This document shows, one piece after another, positions 1 to 6,567 of a stretch of DNA of 7,008 bases. The translations under genes were made by a program, and so were the position numbers. The notes under the pieces were generated by a model. The model was given only the letters and a program-made list of their open reading frames with translations. It made no database searches and had not been told where the DNA came from. Source of the stretch: Pseudomonadota bacterium (lineage in GTDB: Bacteria > Desulfobacterota > Desulfobulbia > Desulfobulbales > Desulfobulbaceae); contig WQUH01000070.1 of assembly GCA_009782165.1 (NCBI GenBank), positions 1 to 7,008 of the forward strand, read 5' to 3'. The number at the start of each line of letters is the position of its first letter. Position 1 is the first letter of the stretch.

Positions 1-896
1 TTGTAGATCAGCACCTTCTTGAACACGCCTTCGCCGACCGAACGGCTGCGCACGCCCTTGTCTTCCTGCAGCACCATGTGCACCACCCGCCGCTCCGAGG
101 GATTGAGCGCCGGGATGGCCTGGGTCTTGCCGTCCTCCTTGACCTGAGCCGCCAGCTCGACCGCCCGCACCTTCAGCTCCTCGGTCCGCCGCTCCCGGAA
201 ATCGCCGGCATTGAGCGCCAGCATGATCTTGTCGGGCAGATGCTTCGCCACCATCTTGCGCAGCAGATATTGCAGGCTGTCCAGGGTCCGCCCCTCGGGA
301 CCGACAATATGCGCCTCGTGCTGGCCGGTGATGGTGCAGTGGACGGTGTTGTCCTCGAATTCCACCCGCACCTCCGAAGGCAGCCCCATCAACAGCAGCA
401 GTTGGTGCAGATCGGCCCGAATGGCGGCAAGATGCTCGGCAGAGGGCGGTTCGATCGGGGCCTCTTCCTCGAATTCCTCCTGCTCGCCATCCCGGTCCTC
501 GTCGTCTACCCGCTGCGGTGGCGCGGCAACCGGCGCGGATGGAGCGGATGGCGCGGATGGAGCGGCAAGGGGGCTATCGGCAGGCATATCCTTGGTTGCC
601 TCCGCCGCAGGAGCAACGGCCGCCTCGGCGGCCGGTTGTCTGACCGGCGCGGCTTTTTTCGCCGCGGCCGGTTTTTTCGTCGGAGTCGCGCCGGCGGCCT
701 TGATCTCTTCGCTCAGGGGCACGGCCTTGCGCTGCACCCGGATATGGGCTTTTTTCTTGCAAAGGCCGAAAATGCCGGCCGATCCTGTTTCCAGCACCTC
801 GATATCCAGATCTTCCCGGGACGCTCCCAGGGCTTTGCAGGCCTGCTCGATGACCTCGGCAATTTCCTTGCCGTAAAAATCTTGTCCTTTCACCAT
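1..896 (-). CDS. jag: Jag/KhpB-type RNA-binding protein (Jag_N, KH and R3H domains), 3' end outside window
   Basis: The gene reads leftward from an ATG at 896 and runs off the left edge, leaving 298 codons visible without a stop. Residues 1-55 match the Jag N-terminal domain (GQDFYGKEIAEVIEQACKAL, then GSAGIFGL). Residues 56-155 are a low-complexity linker rich in Ala, Pro and Lys, ending in an acidic stretch. Residues about 160-230 form a KH-type domain with GPEG at 199-202 followed by RTLDSLQYLLRKM. The R3H motif (R269-x3-H273) follows, so only the C-terminal tail is missing. Known family role: a cytoplasmic RNA-binding protein, KhpB in Gram-positives, where it partners KhpA; its targets here are unknown. 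A purine-rich AAGGTGGAG lies just before the ATG; the GTG at 893 is an equally possible start. It begins 24 bp after yidC stops, so it is probably the distal part of the rpmH-yidC operon. The linker is unusually long and repetitive. Family call is firm. Confidence 0.93.
   Translation of the reverse strand, partial: MVKGQDFYGKEIAEVIEQACKALGASREDLDIEVLETGSAGIFGLCKKKAHIRVQRKAVPLSEEIKAAGATPTKKPAAAKKAAPVRQPAAEAAVAPAAEATKDMPADSPLAAPSAPSAPSAPVAAPPQRVDDEDRDGEQEEFEEEAPIEPPSAEHLAAIRADLHQLLLLMGLPSEVRVEFEDNTVHCTITGQHEAHIVGPEGRTLDSLQYLLRKMVAKHLPDKIMLALNAGDFRERRTEELKVRAVELAAQVKEDGKTQAIPALNPSERRVVHMVLQEDKGVRSRSVGEGVFKKVLIY
532..567. repeat. Four-copy 9-bp tandem repeat inside jag
   Basis: Four consecutive 9-bp units alternate GGCGCGGAT and GGAGCGGAT; the last unit ends in CA instead of AT. 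The period is a multiple of three, so on the minus strand it encodes repeated Ala-Pro-Ser tripeptides at about residues 111-122 of Jag, in the flexible linker between the N-terminal and KH domains. Copy number can change without breaking the frame, so this may be a length-variable site among strains. That variability is inference. Confidence 0.8.
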
Positions 897-920
897 GCTC
901 CACCTTCTTCCCATCTCACA

Positions 921-2582
921 TCAGGACTTCTTTTGCCGATTGATGAGATACTGTTGCAATATCGAAAGCAAGTTGTTGACAAACCAGTACAAAACCAATC
1001 CTGAGGCAAAATTGACGAACATGACGGTGAACACGATCGGAAGAAACTGCATCATCCGCGCCTGCACGGGATCGGCGGTTGTCGGGGTCATTTTCTGCTG
1101 GAGGTACATGGAGGCCCCCATCAGCAAGGTCAGGACCGGGATGCCGTGCAGGTAGGGGATGTCAAAACCGATCGGCAGCCGGTCCGGCGCGGACAGGTCG
1201 TTGATCCACAGCATGAAGGGGGCGTGCCGTAACTCGATGGCCGCCATCAGCACCCGGTACAGGGCGAAAAAGAAGGGGATCTGAATCAGCATCGGCAGAC
1301 AGCCGCCGATCGGATTGACCTTGTAGGTTTTGTACATGGTCATGATTTCCTGATTCATCTTGGCCGGATCATTCTTGTACCGTTCGCGGATCTTGGCGAT
1401 CTTGGGCTGTAGTTTCTGCAGGTTCTTCATCGACTTCATCCCTTTCTGGGTAATCGGCCAGAAGCACAGCTTGATCAGCACGGTCAGCAGAATGATGGCG
1501 ATGCCGTAGTTGCCGCTGAACTGGTGAAAGAAATTCAACAGCCACAGCATGGGCTTGCCGATGACGTCAAAAAGGCCAAACCAGCCGCCGAAGTCCACCG
1601 ATTTTGCCAGATCGCTCCCGGCCGATTCAAGGATTTGCAGCTTTTTGGGGCCAAAGTAGAGGGTGTAGGCGTACGACTTGGTCTCCTGCGCGCCAATCCC
1701 CTGGATGCCTTCGGAAATCACTGTCCGCGCCTGTTTTTCCGATCCCTGCTGGGTCACGGTCACCGGGTTGCCGCTGGTCGGAACCACCGAGGTCATGAAA
1801 TAACTGTCGACAAAGCCTGTCCAGCTCACCTTGCCCTGAAGCGTCACCGGCTTTTCGGCCAGTTTCTTCATCGAGGTTTCCACCAGGGCGCCGTTGACAA
1901 AAGCGGCGGGGCCGTGAAAGAGAAAATCGCTGGTTTCGGCGGCGTGGGCAAAGGGTTCGTTGGTCAGGGTCAGGGCCGGCGATATCTGGCTGGCCTTGTC
2001 GCTGGTATTCTGCACCTTGTATTCGACGGTGATGAGATAACTGTTGCCGCTGAAGGTCAGGGTGCGGACCACGGTGAACCCTTCGGCCAGGGTGGCGGTC
2101 ATGGTCAGTTGGGCCGTCTCGTTTTCCTTGCCGACCGTGACGGCGGTCTTGTCCGCCTTGAACAGAAGTTGGCCGGCGCTGGCGCCGTTGTCGAGCGAAA
2201 ACAGCACCGGCAGGCTGCCGGGTTCCTGGTCGGCCAGGAGTTGCATCGGCCCGGAATCCTTGGCCATGGTGTTGCGATAATTCTTGAGGACAAAACTCTT
2301 GAACCCGCCGCCCTGCTCGTTGACGATCACCGTGTACAGCGGGGTGTCGACCGTGATGTCCCGCGCCCGCGGATCCACCGGCACCGCGGCCTGGACCGCT
2401 CCTGCCGGAGCGGCCGGACTCTGCTGCACCTGGGCCTGCTGGCCGGCGGCCGTCTCCGTCGTCTGCTGCGTTGGTGAACCGGCGGGCGCTTGCTGGGGAG
2501 GCGTATGGGGAAAGAGGAACTGAAAGCCGATTAGGATGAACAGCGAAAGAACAACGGCCAGAAATGCTCTATTGAGATCCAT
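921..2582 (-). CDS. yidC: Membrane protein insertase YidC (Oxa1 family), 553 aa
   Basis: YidC inserts and folds inner-membrane proteins, alone or with the Sec translocon. The protein shows the full Gram-negative layout. TM1 is at about 5-24, followed by a Gln/Ala/Pro-rich linker at 25-68. The large periplasmic P1 domain spans about 70-330. The insertase core at about 333-547 has five predicted membrane segments with the cytoplasmic coiled-coil loop at 379-425. Recognisable core motifs are KVNPIGGCLPMLIQIPFF (421-438), IELRHAPFMLWINDLSA (449-465) and SGLVLYWFVNNLLS (527-540). The groove arginine of E. coli YidC (R366) corresponds to Lys371 here, a conservative change that keeps the positive charge. 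The C terminus is short and basic (RQKKS). Length is close to the usual 540-560 aa. The ATG at 2582 has AAAGG seven bases upstream. It lies 72 bp after yidD and 24 bp before jag, in the same orientation. Confidence 0.98.
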   Translation of the reverse strand: MDLNRAFLAVVLSLFILIGFQFLFPHTPPQQAPAGSPTQQTTETAAGQQAQVQQSPAAPAGAVQAAVPVDPRARDITVDTPLYTVIVNEQGGGFKSFVLKNYRNTMAKDSGPMQLLADQEPGSLPVLFSLDNGASAGQLLFKADKTAVTVGKENETAQLTMTATLAEGFTVVRTLTFSGNSYLITVEYKVQNTSDKASQISPALTLTNEPFAHAAETSDFLFHGPAAFVNGALVETSMKKLAEKPVTLQGKVSWTGFVDSYFMTSVVPTSGNPVTVTQQGSEKQARTVISEGIQGIGAQETKSYAYTLYFGPKKLQILESAGSDLAKSVDFGGWFGLFDVIGKPMLWLLNFFHQFSGNYGIAIILLTVLIKLCFWPITQKGMKSMKNLQKLQPKIAKIRERYKNDPAKMNQEIMTMYKTYKVNPIGGCLPMLIQIPFFFALYRVLMAAIELRHAPFMLWINDLSAPDRLPIGFDIPYLHGIPVLTLLMGASMYLQQKMTPTTADPVQARMMQFLPIVFTVMFVNFASGLVLYWFVNNLLSILQQYLINRQKKS

Positions 2583-2599
2583 GAAGGTACCTTTGGCAC

Positions 2600-2617
2600 C
2601 CCCTGCGGCGGCAGGGG
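2600..2617 (-). promoter_or_regulatory. Perfect hairpin just upstream of the yidC ribosome binding site
   Basis: In the yidD-yidC spacer, CCCCTGC and GCAGGGG form a perfect 7-bp GC-rich stem around a four-base loop. In the minus-strand transcript the stem ends five bases before the AAAGG ribosome binding site of yidC. No U-run follows the stem on either strand; an eight-base U-run (2627-2634) lies before it instead. It is therefore unlikely to be an intrinsic terminator. It could affect yidC translation or mRNA stability. The structure is seen; the function is inferred. Confidence 0.45.
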
Positions 2618-2654
2618 CATTGAGAGAAAAAAAACGGGACGCTGCGGCATCGGC

Positions 2655-2936
2655 TCATCGGACCGGATCGTAGCCGCCCCGGGAAAAGGGGTGGCAGCGC
2701 GCTATCCGCCACAGCGCCAGCAAGGTTCCCCGGATGGCGCCGTATTTGGCGACAGCCTCGATCGCATACTGGGAACAGGAGGGCACAAAACGGCAGGCAG
2801 GGGGAAGAAGCGGGGAAATGCAATACTGATACCCCCTGAACAGGGCAATCAGGCACCAGCCGGGCAGACGACGCCACCGGCGCCACCGGGAGGCCGTTAC
2901 GGAAGAACGATCGTCAGATTGATTCGTTGCAGGCAT
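2655..2936 (-). CDS. yidD: Membrane protein insertion efficiency factor YidD, 93 aa
   Basis: YidD is a small protein bound to the inner face of the inner membrane, thought to assist YidC-dependent insertion. Family hallmarks are clear: a hydrophobic amphipathic stretch (about 26-46, [20 protein letters not shown]), three conserved cysteines (C48, C54, C81), the [11 protein letters not shown] block and the C-terminal [15 protein letters not shown]. The family core normally starts near residue 25. This protein has an extra hydrophilic, strongly basic N-terminal segment with a repeated RWRRWRR pattern at 17-23. The ATG at 2936 is the only in-frame ATG and lies 14 bp after the rnpA stop, with an imperfect AGG-containing ribosome binding site. 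An internal non-ATG start would give a more usual length, but I see no strong candidate. The position between rnpA and yidC is the canonical one. Confidence 0.95.
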   Translation of the reverse strand: MPATNQSDDRSSVTASRWRRWRRLPGWCLIALFRGYQYCISPLLPPACRFVPSCSQYAIEAVAKYGAIRGTLLALWRIARCHPFSRGGYDPVR

Positions 2937-2950
2937 GGTCTCGTACCTGA

Positions 2951-3283
2951 TCAGACACCGATGAGACGAACCACGCTGGTTTGCATGTCCCGCAGGGTGT
3001 CGATGGCGAATTCGGGGCGAACGGTGAGGACAATATCGGCGGCTGGCGGGAACTGATCGCGGTGCAGGCGGAAAACCTCCCGGATCAACCGCTTGATCCG
3101 GTTGCGCCGCACCGCGTTGCCGGCCTTGCGGTGCACACTGATGCCCAATCGATTGTACGCCAGGGCATTGGCCAGGAAGATCAGGCCGAATCCCTCTCCT
3201 TTCAACCGTCGGCCGGAGCGGTAGACGCGCTGAAAGTCCCCGGTGGTCCGCAGCAGATGCCGCTTGGGAAGCGTCCGGTCCAA
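2951..3283 (-). CDS. rnpA: Ribonuclease P protein component, 110 aa, TTG start
   Basis: RnpA is the protein subunit of RNase P, which with the catalytic RNA cleaves the 5' leader from pre-tRNA. The RNR signature is present at 56-72 ([18 protein letters not shown]), preceded by LGISVHRK and an N-terminal [11 protein letters not shown] segment that forms part of the substrate-binding face. Length is within the normal 105-130 aa. The best start is a TTG at 3283, only four bases after the rpmH stop. It gives the family-like beginning [12 protein letters not shown], and no in-frame ATG occurs before residue 100. No good Shine-Dalgarno sequence precedes it, so translation probably depends on coupling to rpmH. 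The reading frame remains open upstream into rpmH, so a longer form that overlaps rpmH cannot be excluded. yidD follows 14 bp downstream. Confidence 0.95.
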   Translation of the reverse strand: MDRTLPKRHLLRTTGDFQRVYRSGRRLKGEGFGLIFLANALAYNRLGISVHRKAGNAVRRNRIKRLIREVFRLHRDQFPPAADIVLTVRPEFAIDTLRDMQTSVVRLIGV

Positions 3284-3287
3284 GCGG

Positions 3288-3425
3288 TCAGTGCGCCAAC
3301 TGCTCGCGGCCTTTTGCCCTTCTTCTCTTGATAACCGCCTGGCCGCTGCGGGTTTTCATGCGCACCAGAAAACCATGGGTGCGGGTGCGCTTGGTGTTGC
3401 TGGGTTGAAACGTCCTTTTGCTCAT
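3288..3425 (-). CDS. rpmH: 50S ribosomal protein L34, 45 aa
   Basis: L34 is a small, very basic protein of the large ribosomal subunit that contacts 23S rRNA. The sequence is a near-consensus L34: it begins [19 protein letters not shown], continues with [20 protein letters not shown] and ends in REQLAH. The second residue is Ser, one residue longer than the common MKRTFQPS start. The ATG at 3425 has AAAGGA eight bases upstream. It is the first gene of the rpmH-rnpA-yidD-yidC-jag transcription unit, and its stop codon is four bases before the rnpA start. Length is typical (44-46 aa). Assignment is certain. Confidence 0.98.
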   Translation of the reverse strand: MSKRTFQPSNTKRTRTHGFLVRMKTRSGQAVIKRRRAKGREQLAH

Positions 3426-3442
3426 AATCCAATTCCTTTCTT

Positions 3443-3455
3443 GCAGACAATCTGC
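3443..3455 (-). promoter_or_regulatory. Small hairpin before the rpmH ribosome binding site
   Basis: GCAGA and TCTGC form a 5-bp stem around a three-base loop in the rpmH leader, four bases before the AAAGGA ribosome binding site in the transcript. It is short and could be chance; it might modulate rpmH translation. Low confidence in function. Confidence 0.25.
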
Positions 3456-3522
3456 TTAATAGAGGGATGCAACGCCTCTTGTGCTCATGGGTGTTGGTGC
3501 GCGCCGCCCTGCCTGCTGGTTG

Positions 3523-3560
3523 AAAAAATACGGCAACGGTCCGCGGCGCGCGCAGTCCGT
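3523..3560 (-). promoter_or_regulatory. GC-rich hairpin plus U-run in the rpmH leader (possible attenuator)
   Basis: On the minus-strand transcript, bases 3560-3551 (ACGGACTGCG) can pair with 3545-3536 (CGCGGACCGT) around a five-base loop. This gives eight Watson-Crick pairs, one G-U pair and one A-A mismatch. Seven bases later comes a run of six U (3528-3523). It resembles a poor intrinsic terminator because the U-run is not directly attached to the stem. It sits between the predicted promoter and rpmH, so premature termination or attenuation of the operon is possible. The pairing is seen; the function is inference. Confidence 0.35.
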
Positions 3561-3599
3561 GCAATGGGATAAGGGTAGGTGTCCCTGCCAAAAGAAACC

Positions 3600-3629
3600 A
3601 TTTTAATCATAGAGTTCGATATCTGTCAA
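3600..3629 (-). promoter_or_regulatory. Sigma70-type promoter for the rpmH operon
   Basis: Read on the minus strand, a perfect TTGACA (3629-3624) is followed after 18 bp by TAAAAT (3605-3600), five of six matches to the consensus -10. The expected transcription start is near 3593, giving a leader of about 168 nt before the rpmH ATG. The box lies in the intergenic region shared with the divergent methyltransferase gene, 28 bp upstream of that gene's ATG. It is the only strong promoter-like match found upstream of rpmH. Confidence 0.7.
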
Positions 3630-3646
3630 ATTATTTTACCCCCAAC

Positions 3647-3651
3647 AAGGA
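3647..3651 (+). promoter_or_regulatory. Ribosome binding site deciding the methyltransferase start
   Basis: AAGGA lies five bases before the ATG at 3657. It supports this start over the in-frame GTG at 3579. The GTG has no comparable site and would place the rpmH promoter inside the coding region. Confidence 0.7.
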
Positions 3652-3656
3652 CTTCC

Positions 3657-4484
3657 ATGGCCGGGCAACGATACCAGGACATCGACTGGAACCTCCTCCG
3701 GCAACAGGCGCAAGCGGAGAAATCAGGGCAGGGCAAAACCGCCTCCGACTGGGATGAACGGGCCGCCTCCTTTGCCCGGCGAACCGGGCAATCGGGCTAT
3801 ACCGACGCCTTTATTGCCCTGCTCGATCCAAAGCCGGACTGGTCCGTGCTCGATGTGGGCAGCGGACCGGGAACCCTGGCTCTGCCGTTGGCAACGAGGA
3901 TGCGCGCGGTCACCTGCATCGATTTCTCGCCCCAAATGATCCGCATCCTGACCGAGCGGGCAAGCCAGGCCGGACTCGCCAACATCAAAGCCTTCCCCAT
4001 CTCCTGGGATGACGATTGGCGCCGCTTGGGCATTGTTCCCCACGATCTGGTCATCGCCTCGCGCTCGCTCGCCGTGGCCGATTTGGCCTTCGCCCTGCGC
4101 CGTCTGAACGAATTTGCCGTGCGCAAGGTGGCGGTGACCGACCGGGTCGGTCCCGGTCCGCGCGACCCCGATGCCTTCGCCGCGGTCGGCCGGCCCCTGC
4201 ATCCCGGCCCGGATTACATCTACACCGTCAATCTGCTCTACCAGATGGGCCACCTGGCGACCGTCGATTTCATCCGGCTGGCGGAGACCGACCGCCATCG
4301 CTCCTTCGACGAGGCGATCGCCCATTACCGCTGGATGTTTGGGGAACTGGACGGGCGCGAAACCAGGCGATTGCACGCGTATATCCGCTCCATCGCCAAG
4401 GACCACGACGACGGCTCGATCTCGCTCCATCCCCGGCATGTCCCCACCTGGGCCTTCATCAGTTGGCGGCCCGCCCCGCGCTGA
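3657..4484 (+). CDS. Class I SAM-dependent methyltransferase, substrate unknown, 275 aa
   Basis: The protein has a Rossmann-type SAM-binding core. Motif I is VLDVGSGPG at 64-72, the acidic ribose-contacting residue is probably D89 in TCIDFSPQMI, and HDLVIASRSL at 129-138 resembles the motif IV strand. The N-terminal 60 residues contain a WDERAASFARR segment common before the core of many small-molecule and protein methyltransferases. The C-terminal half (about 170-275) includes GPDYIYTVNLLYQMGHLATVDFIRL and is not a pattern I can tie to a known substrate. It is not RsmG, the 16S rRNA methyltransferase often found near mnmG, judging from length and motifs. The start at 3657 is favoured by a good ribosome binding site; an upstream in-frame GTG at 3579 is less likely. 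It is divergent from rpmH and 177 bp upstream of mnmG, which has its own promoter, so it is probably a single-gene unit. I see no clear promoter on its strand. Function cannot be deduced from its neighbours. Confidence 0.85.
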   Translation: MAGQRYQDIDWNLLRQQAQAEKSGQGKTASDWDERAASFARRTGQSGYTDAFIALLDPKPDWSVLDVGSGPGTLALPLATRMRAVTCIDFSPQMIRILTERASQAGLANIKAFPISWDDDWRRLGIVPHDLVIASRSLAVADLAFALRRLNEFAVRKVAVTDRVGPGPRDPDAFAAVGRPLHPGPDYIYTVNLLYQMGHLATVDFIRLAETDRHRSFDEAIAHYRWMFGELDGRETRRLHAYIRSIAKDHDDGSISLHPRHVPTWAFISWRPAPR

Positions 4485-4490
4485 GCCGCG

Positions 4491-4513
4491 CCGATTGGCG
4501 CCGGCGCAGTCGG
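4491..4513 (+). other. Weak stem-loop after the methyltransferase gene
   Basis: Seven bases past the stop codon, CCGATT (4491-4496) can pair with AGTCGG (4508-4513), including one G-U pair. An alternative 5-bp stem, GCGCC/GGCGC, overlaps it. No T-run follows, so it is not a convincing intrinsic terminator. It may be chance structure in GC-rich DNA. Confidence 0.2.
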
Positions 4514-4538
4514 CAATGACGCTTTCCCGCCAGGATGC

Positions 4539-4566
4539 TTGCAAACCGGGATCGATGCCGTATAAT
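4539..4566 (+). promoter_or_regulatory. Sigma70-type promoter for mnmG
   Basis: A perfect -10 box TATAAT at 4561-4566 is preceded after 16 bp by TTGCAA (4539-4544), four of six matches to the -35 consensus. Transcription would start near 4573 and leave a leader of about 89 nt before mnmG. TATAAT stands out against the surrounding GC-rich sequence. Confidence 0.6.
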
Positions 4567-4587
4567 AGCCCTCTTTTCAGGACCGCT

Positions 4588-4610
4588 GCCTGGGCCAGTG
4601 ACCCGCAGGC
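4588..4610 (+). other. Possible hairpin in the mnmG leader
   Basis: GCCTG (4588-4592) pairs with CAGGC (4606-4610). The stem can extend by two G-C pairs past a single bulged G. It lies between the predicted mnmG transcription start and the start codon, about 50 bases before the ATG. No U-run follows. Any regulatory role is speculative. Confidence 0.25.
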
Positions 4611-4661
4611 CGCGATTCGTCAACCTTGTGCCGGACTGTTGCCCTCTACCCCAGATGAGCC

Positions 4662-6545
4662 ATGACTGACTTCGATATCGCCGTCATCGGCGCGGGCCAC
4701 GCCGGCTGCGAGGCGGCATTGGCCGCGGCCCGCCTGGGCTGCCGCACTCTGGTGTGCGTCATCAATGCCGACACCATCGGGGCCATGTCCTGCAATCCCG
4801 CCATCGGCGGTCTGGCCAAGGGCCATCTGGTCAAGGAAATCGACGCCTTGGGCGGCGAGATGGCCAAAAACATCGATGCCACCGGCATTCAGTTCCGGCG
4901 GCTCAACACCAGCAAAGGGCCGGCGGTCCGTTCGTCCCGGGCCCAGGCCGACAGACTGCTGTACCGGCTGCGGATGAAAAAGGTGCTGGAAAACCAGCCC
5001 AACCTGGCCATCCGCCAGGCAATGGTCGAGGAAATCCTGGTCGAGAACGGCAGGGTGACCGGACTGCGGACCTCCCTGAACGAACGGATTCGGGTCGGGG
5101 CGGTGGTGGTCGCCACCGGCACCTTTCTCAACGGTCTGATCCACATCGGCCTGCAACAGTTTCCCGCCGGCCGGATGGGGGACGCGCCCTCGACCGGACT
5201 GGCCCAATGGTTTGCCGCCTCCGGGCTTGCCATGGGCCGGATGAAGACCGGCACCACTCCCCGGCTGGACGGCAACACCATCGACTATTCCCGGCTTGCC
5301 GCCCAGTACACCGACGACGAACCGGCCCTCTTTTCCTTTTCCTCCAGCGGGCCGCCGCCGCTCCCGCAGCGGCCCTGCCATATCACCTACACCAACGAAC
5401 GCACCCACGACATCATCCGCGCCTCCATCGACCAGTCGCCGATGTACGCCGGCATCATCGAAGGGGTGGGGGCCCGCTACTGCCCATCGGTCGAAGACAA
5501 GGTCATGCGGTTTCCGGAAAAGGCGCGGCACCAGATCTTCCTCGAACCCGAAGGTCTGGACACCATCGAGGTCTACCCGAACGGCATCCCCACCAGCCTG
5601 CCCCTGTCCACCCAGATCGCCATGGTCCACTCCATTGCCGGCCTGGAACAGGCCCGGATCATCCGGCCCGGTTATGCCATCGAGTACGACCATGTCGATC
5701 CGCGGGAACTCAAACCGTCGCTGGAGACCAAGCGGATCAGCGGCCTCTTTCTGGCCGGGCAGATCAACGGCACCTCCGGCTACGAGGAGGCCGCCGGCCA
5801 GGGGCTGATGGCGGCGATCAACGCGGTGCGCTCTCTGCGGGATGAACCGCCGATCGTTCTCGACCGGTCCCAGGCCTACCTCGGGGTGCTGATCGACGAT
5901 CTCGTCACTCTGGGCACCAGGGAGCCCTACCGTCTCTTTACCTCAAGGGCGGAGTACCGCCTGCTGCTGCGGGAAGACAACGCCGACCTGCGGCTGCGCG
6001 AGATCGGCTATCGGATAGGGCTGGTGGACGAATCCGTCTGGGAGGCGTTTCAACGCAAGCAGTCGCGCATCAGGGAAACGGTGCGCCTGCTGCACGAAAC
6101 CCGAGTCAAGCCGAGGGCCGAGGTGAACGACTTTCTTGCCCGCCACAACTCCCAGGCCATCACCCAGGCCGTGCCTCTGGCGGACATCCTCCGCCGTCCC
6201 GAGATGCGCCTTCGCCAACTTGCGGAGGCGGCCGAGGCGCTGGCGCCGGGCCTGGCGCTGCCGGAGCGGGCCGCGGACTATGGCGACGAGATCGAATTGC
6301 AGGTGAAATACGAGGGCTATATCCGCAGGCAGGAGGAGCAGATTGCGCGCTTCAAAAAACTCGAACGCATCGAGCTGCCGCCGGATCTTGTCTACAAGGG
6401 CCTGCCCGGCCTCTCCAATGAGGTCGTGGAAAAACTGACCAAGGTGCAGCCCCGTTCCCTGGGGCAGGCCTCCCGGATATCCGGCGTCACTCCGGCGGCC
6501 CTGTCCGTCCTCCAGGTCCATCTCAAGCGCCTGGGCCTTCTTTAA
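4662..6545 (+). CDS. mnmG: tRNA uridine-5-carboxymethylaminomethyl modification enzyme MnmG (GidA), 627 aa
   Basis: MnmG is an FAD protein that, in complex with the GTPase MnmE, modifies wobble uridine 34 of certain tRNAs to cmnm5U using methylene-tetrahydrofolate and glycine (or ammonium). The FAD-binding GxGxxG is at 10-15 (IGAGHAG). The conserved [20 protein letters not shown] block at 43-62 carries Cys44, and [14 protein letters not shown] at 271-284 carries Cys274; both cysteines are conserved in the family. GYEEAAGQG follows at 373-381. The C-terminal helical domain ends with [20 protein letters not shown], which in the family helps bind MnmE and tRNA. Length matches E. coli MnmG (629 aa) and the protein looks intact. 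The ATG at 4662 gives the standard N terminus. No clear Shine-Dalgarno precedes it, and an ATG at 4655 would encode only a four-residue peptide overlapping the start. It has its own promoter, and lgt follows 22 bp downstream. Confidence 0.98.
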   Translation: MTDFDIAVIGAGHAGCEAALAAARLGCRTLVCVINADTIGAMSCNPAIGGLAKGHLVKEIDALGGEMAKNIDATGIQFRRLNTSKGPAVRSSRAQADRLLYRLRMKKVLENQPNLAIRQAMVEEILVENGRVTGLRTSLNERIRVGAVVVATGTFLNGLIHIGLQQFPAGRMGDAPSTGLAQWFAASGLAMGRMKTGTTPRLDGNTIDYSRLAAQYTDDEPALFSFSSSGPPPLPQRPCHITYTNERTHDIIRASIDQSPMYAGIIEGVGARYCPSVEDKVMRFPEKARHQIFLEPEGLDTIEVYPNGIPTSLPLSTQIAMVHSIAGLEQARIIRPGYAIEYDHVDPRELKPSLETKRISGLFLAGQINGTSGYEEAAGQGLMAAINAVRSLRDEPPIVLDRSQAYLGVLIDDLVTLGTREPYRLFTSRAEYRLLLREDNADLRLREIGYRIGLVDESVWEAFQRKQSRIRETVRLLHETRVKPRAEVNDFLARHNSQAITQAVPLADILRRPEMRLRQLAEAAEALAPGLALPERAADYGDEIELQVKYEGYIRRQEEQIARFKKLERIELPPDLVYKGLPGLSNEVVEKLTKVQPRSLGQASRISGVTPAALSVLQVHLKRLGLL

Positions 6546-6567
6546 CCATCACGGCACCGAACGCCCC

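Noticed and set aside
78..1004. Long plus-strand open frame opposite jag
   Set aside because: It lies antisense to jag, crosses into yidC, is Gly/Arg/Leu-rich and has no family resemblance; it is a GC-rich shadow.
3456..3488. Ten-codon leader ORF (MSTRGVASLY) before rpmH
   Set aside because: It has no ribosome binding site and no run of regulatory codons; a frame this short is expected by chance.
3564..3574. Possible DnaA box or replication origin near rpmH
   Set aside because: Only a single TTATCC core is seen with the rest mismatched. There is no cluster of boxes or AT-rich unwinding region, so there is no support for oriC here despite origin-type gene content.
3202..3591. 129-codon minus-strand frame spanning rpmH and its leader
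   Set aside because: It overlaps rpmH and rnpA in a different frame and its product is not protein-like; the true genes here are L34 and RnpA.
4620..5693. 357-codon minus-strand open frame opposite mnmG
   Set aside because: It is antisense to clearly conserved mnmG, with composition typical of the complement of GC-rich coding DNA and no recognisable domain.
4754..5845. 363-codon plus-strand frame inside mnmG
   Set aside because: It is an out-of-frame Arg/His/Pro-rich shadow of mnmG, without family features.
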